Shown here: in pieces, positions 23,272 through 34,583 of the stretch
How positions within the stretch are numbered: position 1 is the stretch's first letter
How the letters are laid out: each line of letters begins with the position of its first letter
Origin: Lycium barbarum
Taxonomy: Eukaryota > Streptophyta > Magnoliopsida > Solanales > Solanaceae
Reading direction: 5' to 3'
Length of the DNA stretch: 64,000 nt
NCBI RefSeq assembly: GCF_019175385.1
Contig: NC_083337.1
Coordinates: 23,754,385 to 23,818,384, forward strand
Program-made: the position numbers and the translations under genes
Notes under the pieces: generated by a model
The model's database searches: none
The model's input: the letters and a program-made list of their open reading frames with translations, nothing else
What the model was told of the DNA's origin: nothing

Positions 23272-25057
23272 CATTATTTATATGGTGTCCAAGTGGATAT
23301 TTATACAGATCATAAGAGTCTTCAATACATCTTCAAGAAGAAAAAGTTAAATTTGCCGCAACGACGATGGTTGGAATTGCTGAAAGACTACGATGTTGAT
23401 ATTTTGTATCACTCCAGAAAGGCAAATGTTGTAGCTGATGCTCTTAGCTGTAGGTCGATGAGAAGTCTAAGTGATGTACGACCAGAAAAGAAAGAGATGG
23501 CCCGTGAGCTGCAACAGTTAGCTAGCCTAGGAGTCCGAGTGGTGGACTCATATAGCAGCAGAGCTACTATTCAGAATTCGGCAGTCTCGTCGCTAGTAGT
23601 GGAAGTGAAAGAGCGACAATATGAGGATCCCATGCTAATGCAGTACAAAGATACACTCCCTCAGAAGAAGGAGTCATTCTTTGATATTTCAGGAGACGGA
23701 GTTCTCCGATGTAGAGGCAGATTATGTGTCCTGGATGTGGCAAGACTACGCCACCAAATTTTGAGAGAAGCTCATTGTTCCCGTTACTCCGTTCACCCCG
23801 GAGCGACGAAGATGTATCATGACCTTAAGTCTATATATTGGTGGAATGGGATGAAGAAAGATATAGCGGAATTTTGTAGCTCAATGTCCTAATTGTCAAC
23901 AAGTGAAAATCGAGCACCAAAAGCCAGGCGGATTGTTGCAAGCTATAGAAATCCCAACATGGAAGTGGGAAGTGATTAATATGGACTTCATCACAGGGTT
24001 ACCCCGTTCTCGACGTAAATATGATTCCATATGGGTGATCGTGGATAGACTCACAAAGTCAGCGCATTTCTTACCGGTCAGAACGACCTATGTGGCAGAA
24101 GATTATGCAAGGATTTACCTTAAAGAGATAGTGAGACTTCATGGCGTTCCAGTGTCTATTATCTCCGATAGAGGAACTCAGTTTACAGCTAAATTTTGGG
24201 AGTCTTTCCAAGAGGGTTTAGGGACCCAAGTACGTCTTAGTACGGCATTCCACCTACAGACCGATTGGTAGGCCGAGCGTACCATTCAGACTCTTGAAGA
24301 TATGTTGCGAGCATGTATGTTAGATTTTGGAGGAAATTGGAATGATCATTTTCCACTCATTGAATTTTCTTACAATAATAGTTACCATTCCAGCATTCAA
24401 ATGGCAACGTATGAGGCTTTATATGGGTGGAAGTGTAGATCCCCGATTGGGTGGTTTGAAACCGGAGAAACTAAGTTAATAGGGCCAGACTTGGTCCAGC
24501 AAGCTATAGGGAAAGTTAAGCTCATACAAGATCCGTTCTTAGCAGCCCAAAGTCGTCAAAAGTCCTATGCGGATAATCGTCGAAGGGACTTAGAGTTCAC
24601 AGTGAAAGATTGGGTGTTCTTGAAAGTGTCGCCGATGAAGGGCGTTATGAGATTTGGCAAAAAGGGGAAACTTAGTCCCCGGTATATTGGGCCATATGAG
24701 ATTGTACGAAAGATAGGCAAATTGGCCTATGAGTTAGATATACCTCCCGAGTTGGAGTCAGTCCATCCAGTATTCCACGTCTCGATGCTTCGAAAATGTG
24801 TCGGAGATCCTACGAGGATCGTCCCAGTAAATGATGTTCAAGTGACATAAAAGTTGTCTTACGAAGAAATACCCATTGCAATATTAGATAGGCGAGTACG
24901 GAGGCTTAGAAACAAAGAAGTGGCCTCAGTTAAGGTTCTATGGAGAAGCAGTAAACGAGAGGAAATGACGTGCGAAGCAGAAGAGAGTATGCGATCCAAA
25001 CACCCACATTCATTTCAGCCCGTGGAAGAAGTCCAAGATGAGACGTCAAGATCATAA
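23272..25057 (+). pseudogene. pol: Element A RNase H tail, integrase, chromodomain
   Basis: This starts with the end of RNase H ([13 protein letters not shown]). Integrase joins the cDNA to the genome. Its zinc-binding part ([10 protein letters not shown]) runs to the CC pair near 23895, where one extra T (about 23875) shifts the frame; the shift returns the sequence to the original gag frame. The DDE core keeps NMDFITGLP, IISDRGTQF and AERTIQTLE, with a TAG (24269) just before the last. A GPYEIVRKIG/SVHPVFHVSMLRK tail follows, then a TAA (24848) and a chromodomain (YEEIPIAILDRRVRRLR to about 25020), which in this family directs insertion to heterochromatin. One usually conserved aromatic (TWEAE type) is Cys here. 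Confidence 0.9.
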
Positions 25058-25225
25058 GGTATGCATGTTTTCCTTTTATGCTTTTAGGTCGTGTGTGGCC
25101 AAATCTTTATGCTATTGTGTAGTGGCCCTGTGTGGCATCGATATTATGGGTCGTTATGGCCGGATGGTAGTGCCATATTATAGGGGAAACTCTGGCGAAA
25201 TTTTGATAGAATCCCCGAAGACTTT

Positions 25226-25245
25226 AACATTCGAGGACGAATGTT
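25226..25245 (+). other. PPT-proximal hairpin, element A
   Basis: AACATTCG - AGGA - CGAATGTT is a perfect 8-bp stem with a 4-nt loop, five bases before the PPT. Flanking ACTT/AAGT and CCCC/GGGG could extend the stem to include the first G run of the PPT. The same hairpin occurs in B (50533-50552) and, with a compensatory change, in C (38004-38023). Confidence 0.75.
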
Positions 25246-25250
25246 CTTAA

Positions 25251-25261
25251 GTGGGGAAGAA
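25251..25261 (+). other. Element A polypurine tract
   Basis: gtggggaagaa directly precedes the right LTR start at 25262. It is the expected primer site for plus-strand DNA synthesis. Confidence 0.85.
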
Positions 25262-26643
25262 TGTTACACCTCGGAAAACTTTCCGTTGGTACGCAAGTGA
25301 ATGAACTAGTGATGAGTATGAGTGTATGATGTCCATAAGCAAGAAACGACGTATGATGACCTTAGGCGAGATTTCAAAGGTATTCGATGTGAGATGAGAA
25401 AGTTGGCTATGTTAAGACGAGATATAAGATGAGCAATGCATGCAAATGGGTGTGGGTGATTAGAATGAAAAGTCTAAAGAATATGAGAAGTTGCAGATTT
25501 GCAACTGCCAATGGTCGTAAAGTGCTAGGACGGACCGTAAATTGGTATACGGTCCGTAAACTGGCAGTCATAAAATGGCATGCAGGACTTCAACATTCTG
25601 CCAGTCGAGGAAATGGTAAAATACGACCTGGAGGACGGACCGTAAAGTGATTTATGGCCCGTAAACCATGGTTGTAAATCACCATGCAAGCAGCCAAAGC
25701 TTCTGGTTCTGGAAATGGTTAAAGACGATCGCGAGGGACGGTCCGTAAACTGCAATACGGGTCGTAAACCATGATGGTCGACCACTGTTCACCTCAGCAC
25801 AGATTTTGCAATTCATTAAATAAAGGGACCAACACTTGTTTTATTTCATTACAACATTACACCACTTCTCTCTAAACTTCTCTCTACATTTATTACACAA
25901 GTTTTCAAGGATATTTGAGGATCAACAACATTAAATAAGTGAATCAAGAGTAAGGGAATCATCAAAGATCATCCAAGTCAAGAAATCCAAATGGAGAAAA
26001 ACTAGGGTTTTGCTCAAAGAGGAGTATTATCAACTAAAGCTTGTTCCTACAACTTCAAAAGTAAGATTCATGATATTTATATGATGTTTAAGATATTGGA
26101 GAGTTGAAATGCATGGATTGTAGAAAATATGATCAACTAGGTCATGAATGATGAATAGTGACATTTTGAGGAATAGTTTGAATTGAATCACGAATGTTGT
26201 TGTGTTGTGATATGAATGTTTTATAAATGATATTAAAGATCATGAACTAGACACTTTAGACGGATGCACGAAGTTGGGTGTTATGACCTTGAATATGGAT
26301 GAATTAGAAGCAAGTTGAGAAATATAGATAATGTGGATAATGTGAATGACTAATGGCCATTGTTATGATATTAATGAAGGTAGAAACGCTAACATTGGAA
26401 GGGGACGTGCAAGCGTAGAATAGTCCGACGAAAAGGTATGTAAGGCTAACCCTTCTTTCAAAAGGCATGGTTCATTGGCCAAATTCTTAAATCCTCTGTA
26501 TGAGTATGTTGTCCTCAAATGATTGATATTCCGAGCTCATAAGCTCACGATCCTTGATATATACGACGATTGTACTACGCACCTCATGTGACGAGTAAGC
26601 CTATGATATAGAAGTAACGATAACGATGATCATAGTAACGATA
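25262..26643 (+). repeat. Element A right LTR, truncated
   Basis: It matches the left LTR from its first base through the site where S is inserted in the left copy, then breaks off after 'catagtaacgat' (26643), losing roughly the last 1.05 kb including the double hairpin. Relative to the left LTR, its palindrome cassette (25520-25775) has an extra 19-bp segment between two GTAAAC repeats. Confidence 0.88.
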
Positions 26644-28047
26644 AATGAACTTTTAAAACCAGATCTACGCCTTACATGACCTCTTAAACATATGAACGAC
26701 CAGATCTGAACCTCATTTGGTTCGATCTAGGCCTTTCAACATAAGGTACAACAACACACCAAGCAAATCTCAGAACAGTAAAGCAAAATAAAGAAAAAAA
26801 TGATTTTTTACCGTGCCTAGATTCAAAATCGCAAATTCAAGTGAAACATTAAATGTTTTCACCATAATAAACACATAAAAGTTACATTCGGCTGCTACAC
26901 TATAAATTTGCAATTTTGGGTAGAGAGAGAAGGTGGAAAACCAAGGCGGCGCTAGGGTTGCGTAGAAGAGGAAGAGAGAGAAGCGGGAAGGGGGGGGGGG
27001 GGGGGTAGGGTTTTTTTGGCTGAAAGGGGAAATGAAAATAAAGAGGGGGGTATACTCCCTTTAACGTTTTAATGACTTGGGCCGGGACTCGGCCTGGTTT
27101 GGGCTGGACTCGGTCCAGATTTTAAAGAATAAAAGGAGACCTTTATTTTGTATACATATATATGTATACCTGGTATATGTATATGGTATATGCATATTGA
27201 TAATATTTTAATTATAGATAAAATTAGGGCATAATTATTTTACAAAAATAGTTTAAAGATTGGCCAGATTATGTTAGTGGGCCTAAAATTACGAACATGG
27301 CCCTAATGGATTCTGATCCAACAAATTATTTCAATTATGGCCAAATTTGGCCTTAATTGATTTTAATTTAGCTGGTAATTTCAATTATGGCCATATTTGG
27401 CCTAATTAGCAGGTTTAAAAATTAAATTGCATTAACAACCTTGATTAATCTTAAACCAATGAATTTGGTTATTTCAATCAAGGCCACTAAGAGGCTAATT
27501 TTTAAAAAATGACCCCAATTCCCTTGAATCATGACCTGGTCAAATTAATTGTGGACATAGTAAAATAATTAGATAATTTAAACATCAATTTACAATAATG
27601 GCCACTTAATTAACTACTTAAAACATCTATAGATAATTATAAATAATTTTTGGCAAATCACATAATCATGCAAAATTAAAGATTGAAGGGTGAAATGGTT
27701 AATTACTTAAATTACTCAAACTCCACGGATTAAACGGAATAGAGTATTTTCTAATTTTGATTTTTGATAATTTAAAAATTAAATAATGATTTTAAAACAA
27801 AATGCCCTTTTCTTTTTGATTAAATCAAATAAGTACCTTTCAAATGTCATAAAAATGCCAATTAATTTCTAAACAACTTTGTGATGTCATGAAAAATCTT
27901 CCACCAATTTAAAGGAGAAAAATATTGTTCTGAGCAATTTTATAAAATTATTTAAACTTTTTAAGGTGCATAGTTTATTTTATTTATTTTTCAAGGACTC
28001 GGATTAATAAAAGTAAATTATGGGAGGTAAAAAATTAGGTGTCAACA
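26644..28047 (-). repeat. D 3' LTR, 5' part
   Basis: On the minus strand it starts TGTTGACACCTAATTTTT at 28047, directly after the D PPT. It shares its start and a GC-rich 'ggactcgg' block with Tat LTR copy 1. It ends at the junction with A's truncated LTR. It carries a 16-G run at 26990-27005. No gene is visible. Confidence 0.75.
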
Positions 28048-28058
28048 GCTGCCCCTTC
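28048..28058 (-). other. D polypurine tract
   Basis: On the minus strand it reads GAAGGGGCAGC, immediately before the LTR start TGTTGACACC. A GC-interrupted PPT next to this LTR start is common in Tat-type elements. Confidence 0.75.
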
Positions 28059-28720
28059 GGTGTTCGGGGATGACGGGACCATCCTTGAGCAACGAAATTT
28101 GACTAACCTGAATTTTTTACTGACTCGGCCCATTGCGCCCTGTATGTTTCATGCAATTTTCACATACATAGCCGGACCCTGGTCTCTGGGTTGCATACAT
28201 ACCTCAGGTTATATGAGAATTTAGGCCACTTGTAGTTAGACTCAACCAAAGTCTTTTAAGTGATTTAGAAGGAAAATCCTGAAACCCTCAGTGTTGTGAC
28301 TGTTTTTTTCTCTTTCCGGACAACTGTTAGAATGTGACCGAACCTTTGGTCTTGCGTTCACCTACATATCCCTGGTCTCTGAAAATCAAGTCACATGTAG
28401 TTCGACTCGCTGGAGAAGTATGTGTCCCTTATGCAGGAATACTTTCAGATTTCCCGGTGTGTGTCCGAATAGTCACGATTTTTCAGAAAAGAATATAAAA
28501 CAAGACAAATTATGGTTGAGTCTGAGTCTGGATGGCCGCCAAATCCTAGCTGGAGAGCTTGACTCTCATGGGCACCCTATTTTGACCGGCTGCGTATGAA
28601 AAAATTCCACTTTTGATCCGCAATTTGTCTGGCTCTAGTTGAGCAAGCCGACTTCTTTCTGGCGGCTATGTGCCTTTTCCTTGGATTTGACAATATGCAG
28701 ATATCTTTTGTGGAATTTAG

Positions 28721-29037
28721 ATGAATGACCCTCTTGGCTGTTTGTATGAATGGCCTTCTTGGGTTTTTCTATGAATGGCCTTCTTGGGTTTTTCTATGAA
28801 TGGCTTTCTTGGCTATTTGTATGAATAACCCTCTTGGCTTGTTTGTATGAATGACCCTCTTGGCTTATTTGTATGAATGACCCTCTTGGCTTGTTTTTAT
28901 GAATGACCCTCTTGGCTGTTTGTATGAATGACCCTCTCTTGGTTGTTTGTATGAATGACCCTCTTGGTTTTTTGTATAAATGAATGACCCTCTTGAAAAT
29001 TTAAATAAGTGAATGGCCTTCTTGGCACGCAGATGAA
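28721..29037. repeat. 25-27-bp tandem array, about 11-12 units
   Basis: Units of 'atgaatgaccctcttggctt' plus a short T-rich tail start at about 28721, 28746, 28771, 28796, 28821, 28847, 28873, 28899, 28924, 28951 and 28980. The last units are more diverged. The first four are most regular (25 bp). Confidence 0.88.
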
Positions 29038-29081
29038 ACTTATGGCTGGATGATCTTTTTTTCGTCTATTGTATTGGTTGT

Positions 29082-29300
29082 TGACCCTTATGGCTAGATA
29101 TGCCTTTTCATCCTTGTCATGGCCCTTTCGGTCGTATATATCTTTATGCTCATCAATTGTGACCCTCTCGGTCTGATATTTTTTGTTGTTCACCCTTTGC
29201 GTGACCTTTTTGGTCAGATTCATCTTTACACTCATTTGCTCTATGACCCTTATGGTCAGATGTGTCTTTATTACCCAACCTGTTGTGACCCTTTTGGTCT
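29082..29300. repeat. About 42-bp tandem array with a hairpin in most units
   Basis: Units start at about 29082, 29120, 29160, 29202, 29244 and 29286 (spacing 38-42 bp). The core is TGACC-cttttt-GGTCA or a close variant, an inverted repeat able to form a short hairpin in RNA of either strand. Confidence 0.8.
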
Positions 29301-30243
29301 CTCTCTACTGGGTTGAGCTTTGCCTTTCGCCTTTGCTGTGAGTAAACTGGTTGGTGGTGTATCTGCTGTCCTGTAAAAGAAAAAGCTTCATCCACAGAAA
29401 ATTGTGAGTTTCCTAAGAAGCCGATTAGCGTTGTTGTCTTCCCGTCTGGTGTCTCCTCTCGATGCTCCTTCGAACTCTCTTGGGCTTGGTATTTCGAGAG
29501 ATGTTTCTAGGATATAATTATGCTATGTTTTTTGAAAATTCAGAGTAAACATTTATAAAACGCATGTTATTTTTTCCTTAAAGTAAATATTTGTTTCATT
29601 TTTTGTGTCATAACATGTGTTTCCTTCGAACGAGGTTCTCTGGTTCTTCCAGGAGGTGTAATTGCTGACTTTCGTATTGGTAGAATTTTATAGATCTTTC
29701 TCAAAAATTCTGCCCTGGTTTCAGAACTTGCTCTGAGTGACCCTTATCGTGTCTTGCTATGGCAGAATTTTTGAAACCTCAAAAATTCTTCCCCAGTGTA
29801 TTGCTTTACTCTGTCTCTTTCCTTGTTGACTGTTTCTGATAGGAATTTTTGTGGTTCCCTAAAAGATTATACCCAGTGTATGGTTGATGCTGTCTGATTC
29901 TTGTGCTGACCCTTACAAGCTTGATCTTTTTGACTTTTCCCACCTTATCGTCTCTGTGGTTTCCCTAGGGGTTTCTTGATTTTTCTTTTATGACAACCGA
30001 GCTCGAGGGCGCCTATATATCCTGTCGCAACAGGAATTCAGGTCGAACGTAGTTCGGAACAAAGCAATTGAGTCTTGGTTTTACTAATAAAGCGACCGGG
30101 TTCGATATGGACTACCTACATATCCTACTGTGGGGAATTCAGGTCATTGCATAGTTCATTACATACATGATTGGCTTTCTCCTATTCTATGACAGAGCAC
30201 GATTATAAGAAAAAGGTGCGATTAAAAGGAAACAATAATGCGA

Positions 30244-31484
30244 TTACAAGCAAATGGGATCCTAAACGTTGTATCTCTTGAGCGCGTCTGCATTGATAGC
30301 TTTGGACCACTCTTGTCCTTCCATCGCGGCTTAGACTATGGCTCCTCCGGAGAGTACTTTCCTGACCATGTATGGTCCTTGCTTGTTCGGCACAAATTTC
30401 CCTTTGTATTCCTCTTGGTGAGGGAAGACTCGCTTGAGTACGAGTTGTCCAATCTGAAAAAGTCGGGTTCAGACCCACTTGTTGAAGGATCAAGACATCC
30501 TTTGTCTATGCTGCTGTAAGTGGCATACTGCCATAATTCTCTTTTCCTCTATCATGGCCGGTTGGTCATAATGATTTTTGTCCCATTCTGCATCTTTCAG
30601 CTCCGCCTCTTGGATGATTCTGAGTGAAGGGATTTCCACTTCTGCGAGTATGACTGCCTGAGTACTATAGACAAGGAGGTACGGGGTGGCTCTAATGGAA
30701 GTTTGGGTCGTCGTTCTGTATCCCAACAGAGCGTAAGGCAACTATTCATGCCAATTCTTGTAGTTGCTGACCATTTTTCTTAGGATTCTTTTAATGTTCT
30801 TGTTGGCAGCCTCGACGGCTCCATTCATCTGTGGCCGATAGGCGGTAGAGTTTCTATGGGTGATTTTGAATTGCTCGCAGATATCTTTCATCAAATGGTT
30901 GTTCAGATTGGCACCATTGTGTGTGATGATGGATTCTGGCACACCGAAACGACATATTAGATTATTTTTTATGAAGTCGGCCATGACTTTCTTGGTCACA
31001 GACTTGTGGGAAGTTGCTTCCACCCATTTAGTGAAGTAATCTATGGCGACTAAGAAGAAATGATGTCTGTTGGAGGCCGGAGGGTCGATGGGTCTAATGA
31101 CGTCCATTTCCCATCCCACGAAGGGCTAGGGCAAGCTTATTACGTGTAATTCTGCGGGGGAAACCTTGATCAAATCCCTGTGTATCTGACACTGATGGAA
31201 CTTTTGCACGAATTACAGGAGTCGTACTCCATGGTCTTCCAATAATATCTCGTCCTCAGCATTTTCATAGCTAGGGTGAATCCATTCATGTGGGGTCCAC
31301 ATGCCTCTGCGTGCACCTCTTTTGGCAATTTTGTGGCCTCTTCGGTGTTCGCATACCCAAGTGACCCAAGGTCAGGGGTCCTTTTGTACAGTACCTCCTT
31401 GTTCAAGAAGAAACCATTGGCCAATCTCCTGTTGGTCTTCTTTTGATTCGCTGAACTACTTGGGGGATACTCTTTTTTTTTCAA
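30244..31484 (-). pseudogene. pol: D integrase, broken
   Basis: This Tat-type integrase is on the minus strand. The zinc-binding region has VHAEACGPHMNG followed by a degenerate CxxC part with a frameshift near 31190. In the catalytic core, the first Asp (WEMDVIRP, 31104) and the Glu (GAVEAANKN, 30813) are kept. The middle Asp is His (ITHNGANLN, 30921), so the enzyme would be inactive. Spacing between His and Glu is 35 residues, as in D,D-35-E enzymes. After a stop near 30742 the frame continues (ALLGYRTTTQTS) and ends in a C-terminal module readable as HQEEYKGKFVPNKQGPYMV in another frame (about 30370-30420). No chromodomain is seen. Confidence 0.85.
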
Positions 31485-31559
31485 GTAGGCTTTAATGTCG
31501 GCATACCATGGTTGGCCATCTGGCTCGGCCTCGACATGAGAGCAGTGAGCCTGTTCTTC

Positions 31560-32165
31560 TCACAGTGTGATCTCTAATGGATCAATATGGGTTCTCTCAG
31601 GGTGCTGGATCATCGATGATATTATAGCCAATGAGCCTGCGAACTCATTCTGAGCCCTCGGAGTATGCCTAAAGTCAATACTCTTGAATCTCCCGCACAA
31701 TCTTTGTACCAGATTCACATATGGGAGTATCTTATCATTTTTGGTCGCCCAATTTCCTTTAACTTGATTTATGAGCAAATCAGAGTCCCCGATTACCAAC
31801 AACTCCTATATGTTCATGTCTAGTGCCATCTTGATGCCGAGGATACATGCTTCATATTTCGCCATGTTGTTGGTACATCTGAAGTTGAGTTTTGCGGCCA
31901 TTAGATAGTGTTGCCCTATTTCTGATATCAACACCGCCCCAATACCTGATCCTTTGTAGTTAACTGCTCCGTTGAAGAACAATCTCCAGCTCGAGTATGG
32001 TTCTACCACCTCTTTTTCCATGGCCATTACTTCCTCGTCTGGGAAGAAAGTCCGTAATGGTTCCAGTTCATCATCTACGGGACTTTCTGCAAGCAGATCC
32101 ACCAGGGCCTGTCCTTCGATTGCCTTTTGTGCTACATCCACTGTTTCAAATGAGCTTAGTAGCAT
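31560..32165 (-). pseudogene. D second (archaeal-like) RNase H, broken
   Basis: Tat-lineage elements carry an extra RNase H between RT-RNase H and integrase, and this is it. The first part reads WRLFFNGAVNYKGSGIGAVL and CTNNMAKYEACILG. A stop separates it from MLVIGDSDLLINQVKGNW and a C-terminal RHTPRAQNEFAGSLA. Catalytic residues look damaged: the Asp expected in FxDGA is Asn (31973), the Glu expected in MAEYEA is Lys (31859), and the last Asp (usually ADALA) is Gly. Only the Asp in GDSD survives. The residues expected are from family knowledge. Confidence 0.82.
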
Positions 32166-32405
32166 TTTCTATTTAGCCAACTTTCCCACGAGCATTGGTT
32201 GCCGGAAAGTATATCTCAGCGAATCCATTCTTGATATGAGGTGAGTGGTAAACACAGATAGGTAGTGTCTCCGTTTTTGGGAAATCCAGGTCAAAGCGCA
32301 ACATGTCTTCTCTACGAGCGTATACCGCGCTTCGTAAGAAGTGATTCTTACTTAAATAGTAGATGGCATGTTCCTTTTTGCCCTCTTCATCAAGATGGGC
32401 GAGCA
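32166..32405 (-). pseudogene. pol: D first RNase H, downstream half
   Basis: This continues D's RT-RNase H after the C insertion: LAHLDEEGKKEHAIYYLSK is readable from the insertion point. The next residues are scrambled by small deletions (about 32173-32330), and the usual middle of the domain is missing. The five bases gagca at 32401-32405 are one TSD copy of element C. Confidence 0.75.
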
Positions 32406-34254
32406 TGTAACACCCCGTACCTTTAACTTAAGCATTGACCATGATTCTAGACTTAGAAAAACCAGATAGAGAATGTGGGAATTGGAAATTTCTCTTCAGT
32501 TGTCAGATTGGGGTTTACGCCCCAGAATACATACCGTATTTCAGTATACAGCCTGTATCTCAAATCGTAATTTTGCATCTAAAGCATTGTGCAATTTGGA
32601 ATTTGTCTTGGGGAATATATATTGTTAAATACAGACCGTATTTTGAAATACGGCCCCTATTTGATGGTCGTATTTGCGAAGGAGGTTCTACAGTGTTTCT
32701 GTTTTGAAATATGCTTAGTTACGATCTAGGTTTACAGACCGTATTTTGGTCCATATTTCCCATGTCGCACCAGAAACTATAAATACCTGGTTTCAGTTCT
32801 AATTTTTATTTTTACAAGTTGCTAGACCCTAGAACGACCTGTTCCTCTCCTCCAACACTAAGAACATCAAGGTAAGTCAATCCAAGCCCTTCCAAATTCA
32901 TTTCTAACATGTGTTTTCACAATCTAACCATGAAATCATTGTTCTTAACATAGGGGTTTTCAAGAAAACCCATTTAAAGGACTCAAGACTCAAACCTTGG
33001 AATTCTTCTTCCAAGTTCAGATTTTTATTTCAAGTTTAGAGCATTACCAGGTATGTAGGGTTTCTATCTACGTGTGGGAATATCATTGTTCTTCGCCATG
33101 CTTCTTCTTCCATAAAGTATGAAACTTTACAAAAACTAGGATTTTTAACCATGTTCATGATAGCCCTAGGTCCATGCCCTATGTTATATTATGCATTAAA
33201 TTCTTCATTGTGTTCTTGATACATCTTTATGATTATTGAGAATCTGTCCGTAATCCATGAAAAACCCATACTTTGCATTCCATGGTTCCTTACACGCAAG
33301 TTATAATCTATTATGTTTATTTTCAAGAAAATACTCTACATGCTTTACACGTTTTCATGCAAGAATACTATGAAATGATATCCATGTACACGCAAATTAT
33401 GATTTATAAAATCCATAGGCAGCAAGTGCCGCCTATTTTCCATGTTCATGTTTTCGGGAGTTGTACTAATTACCGAGAAGGCTTCAAGTAGCCTGAAACT
33501 ACGTTAGCCAACGTAGGATGAGGATCGCTCCACCCATGTTTAGGACTATTTCTCATAATGATCGGATCCTTACATGTTATAATTAAATCACATTTCCCTG
33601 GCAAGGTGTGAGTGTTCTGCTAGTAGGACGCATGTACCAGATCATATTGTCGGTTATATTTACTGCTCTCCCTACTTAAAATATTTTATTCACGTCCATG
33701 ATCATGTTTGAGTTTTAGCTTCAGTTCTTATCATGTTATTTCCATGTCCCATGTTATTTCATTCAGTTGCTTTACATACCGGTACATTCAATGTGCTGAC
33801 GTCTTCAGATTTACAGGACAACGTATCTGCTTAGTAGGATTCACTCGTATCTGCTTATTGGTGAGCCCCATCTCCTTTAGGGTTTAGTCAGCCATTTATC
33901 TTATAATTAGCTATGCATTAAAGGTATGCTGGGGGCCTTGTTCCAGCAAGTATGTTTTCCAGTTGATACTCATGATAGAGGTTTCATAGACTAGTTAGTC
34001 AGTCATGTTATGTCAGATATTCAGAGTCTGATAGCCATTTTGGCTCCGTATCATATTTTTTGCATCCATATTCTCACAAGTATTTTATTAAATATTATGA
34101 GTTTTTATGATTTATAAAGGCTCATCATATTTTCACGTTATAATTCTGCACATGTTATGTCATAATTTTTCAGCAAGCCATGTGGTTCGGTCGGTCATAT
34201 GCACTAAGGCACTGAGTGCCGTGTTTCACCCAGGCCATGGTTCAGGGCGTGACA
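32406..34254 (+). repeat. Element C left LTR
   Basis: Starts tgtaacaccccgtacc and ends cagggcgtgaca; 1849 bp. The cassette of 'accgtattt' and 'aaatacgg' words lies at 32515-32760, immediately upstream of the TATA box. Relative to the right LTR it lacks the segment 'tgcccgagggcctgcatttc' and neighbouring bases near 33807. Confidence 0.9.
32778..32784 (+). promoter_or_regulatory. Element C left LTR TATA box
   Basis: tataaat in context 'aaactataaatacctgg', conserved in the right LTR at 38430-38436. Confidence 0.7.
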
Positions 34255-34259
34255 AAGCT

Positions 34260-34271
34260 TGGTATCAAAGC
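34260..34271 (+). other. Element C primer binding site
   Basis: tggtatcaaagc, five bases after the LTR. It is the tRNA-iMet site with one G-to-A change from the A copy. Confidence 0.85.
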
Positions 34272-34583
34272 TTAGGTTCAAGTTTCTTAGGGAGTCTACG
34301 AACCGTGTCCAGTGGGGTTGCTTTTATATGTTTATGCGCGCCACACATATAAACAGTTGACCACCAAGACATTTAGGATTGTCTCATTTTTTTCGACTCT
34401 AGATCGTGCAGTAGAGCTATGCTATCAGAAATCACTTGAACTCCTGTGTTGTTCTCCATTCTACAAAGTATGCCTTGTCTCAATGGATGAGGAAGATTTG
34501 AAACTAGTCATTATTGATGTGTTAATTTCAGATGGAGTCATCGGGAATTACTCCAACTCATGTGTATTGCATTCTTTCAGAAA

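Larger units (their letters stand above)
15610..26643 (+). mobile_element. Element A: Tekay/Del-like chromovirus
   Basis: This is a Ty3/gypsy element on the plus strand. Its order is left LTR (15610-20740, interrupted by S), PBS, gag, protease, RT, RNase H remnant, integrase, chromodomain, PPT and truncated right LTR (25262-26643). By eye the two LTRs differ by roughly 3% over their first 270 bp, less than the LTRs of B, so A appears younger. It is inserted in D's 3' LTR; the left TSD would be ggtat (15605-15609) but the right end is lost. It cannot move by itself: it has in-frame stops, a frameshift and a deleted RT core. Confidence 0.9.
28059..30243 (-). other. D 3' untranslated region
   Basis: This lies between the integrase end and the PPT. 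It has no domain-bearing frame on either strand. It contains two tandem arrays (28721-29037 and 29082-29300). 29400-30200 is non-repetitive, with scattered 'aaaattctgccc' and 'aaaattcttcccc' words. Long repeat-bearing 3' UTRs are typical of Tat/Ogre elements. Confidence 0.7.

Noticed and set aside
34107..34352. Frame spanning the end of C's left LTR and its PBS
   Set aside because: It crosses the LTR end and primer site, so it is not a separate gene.
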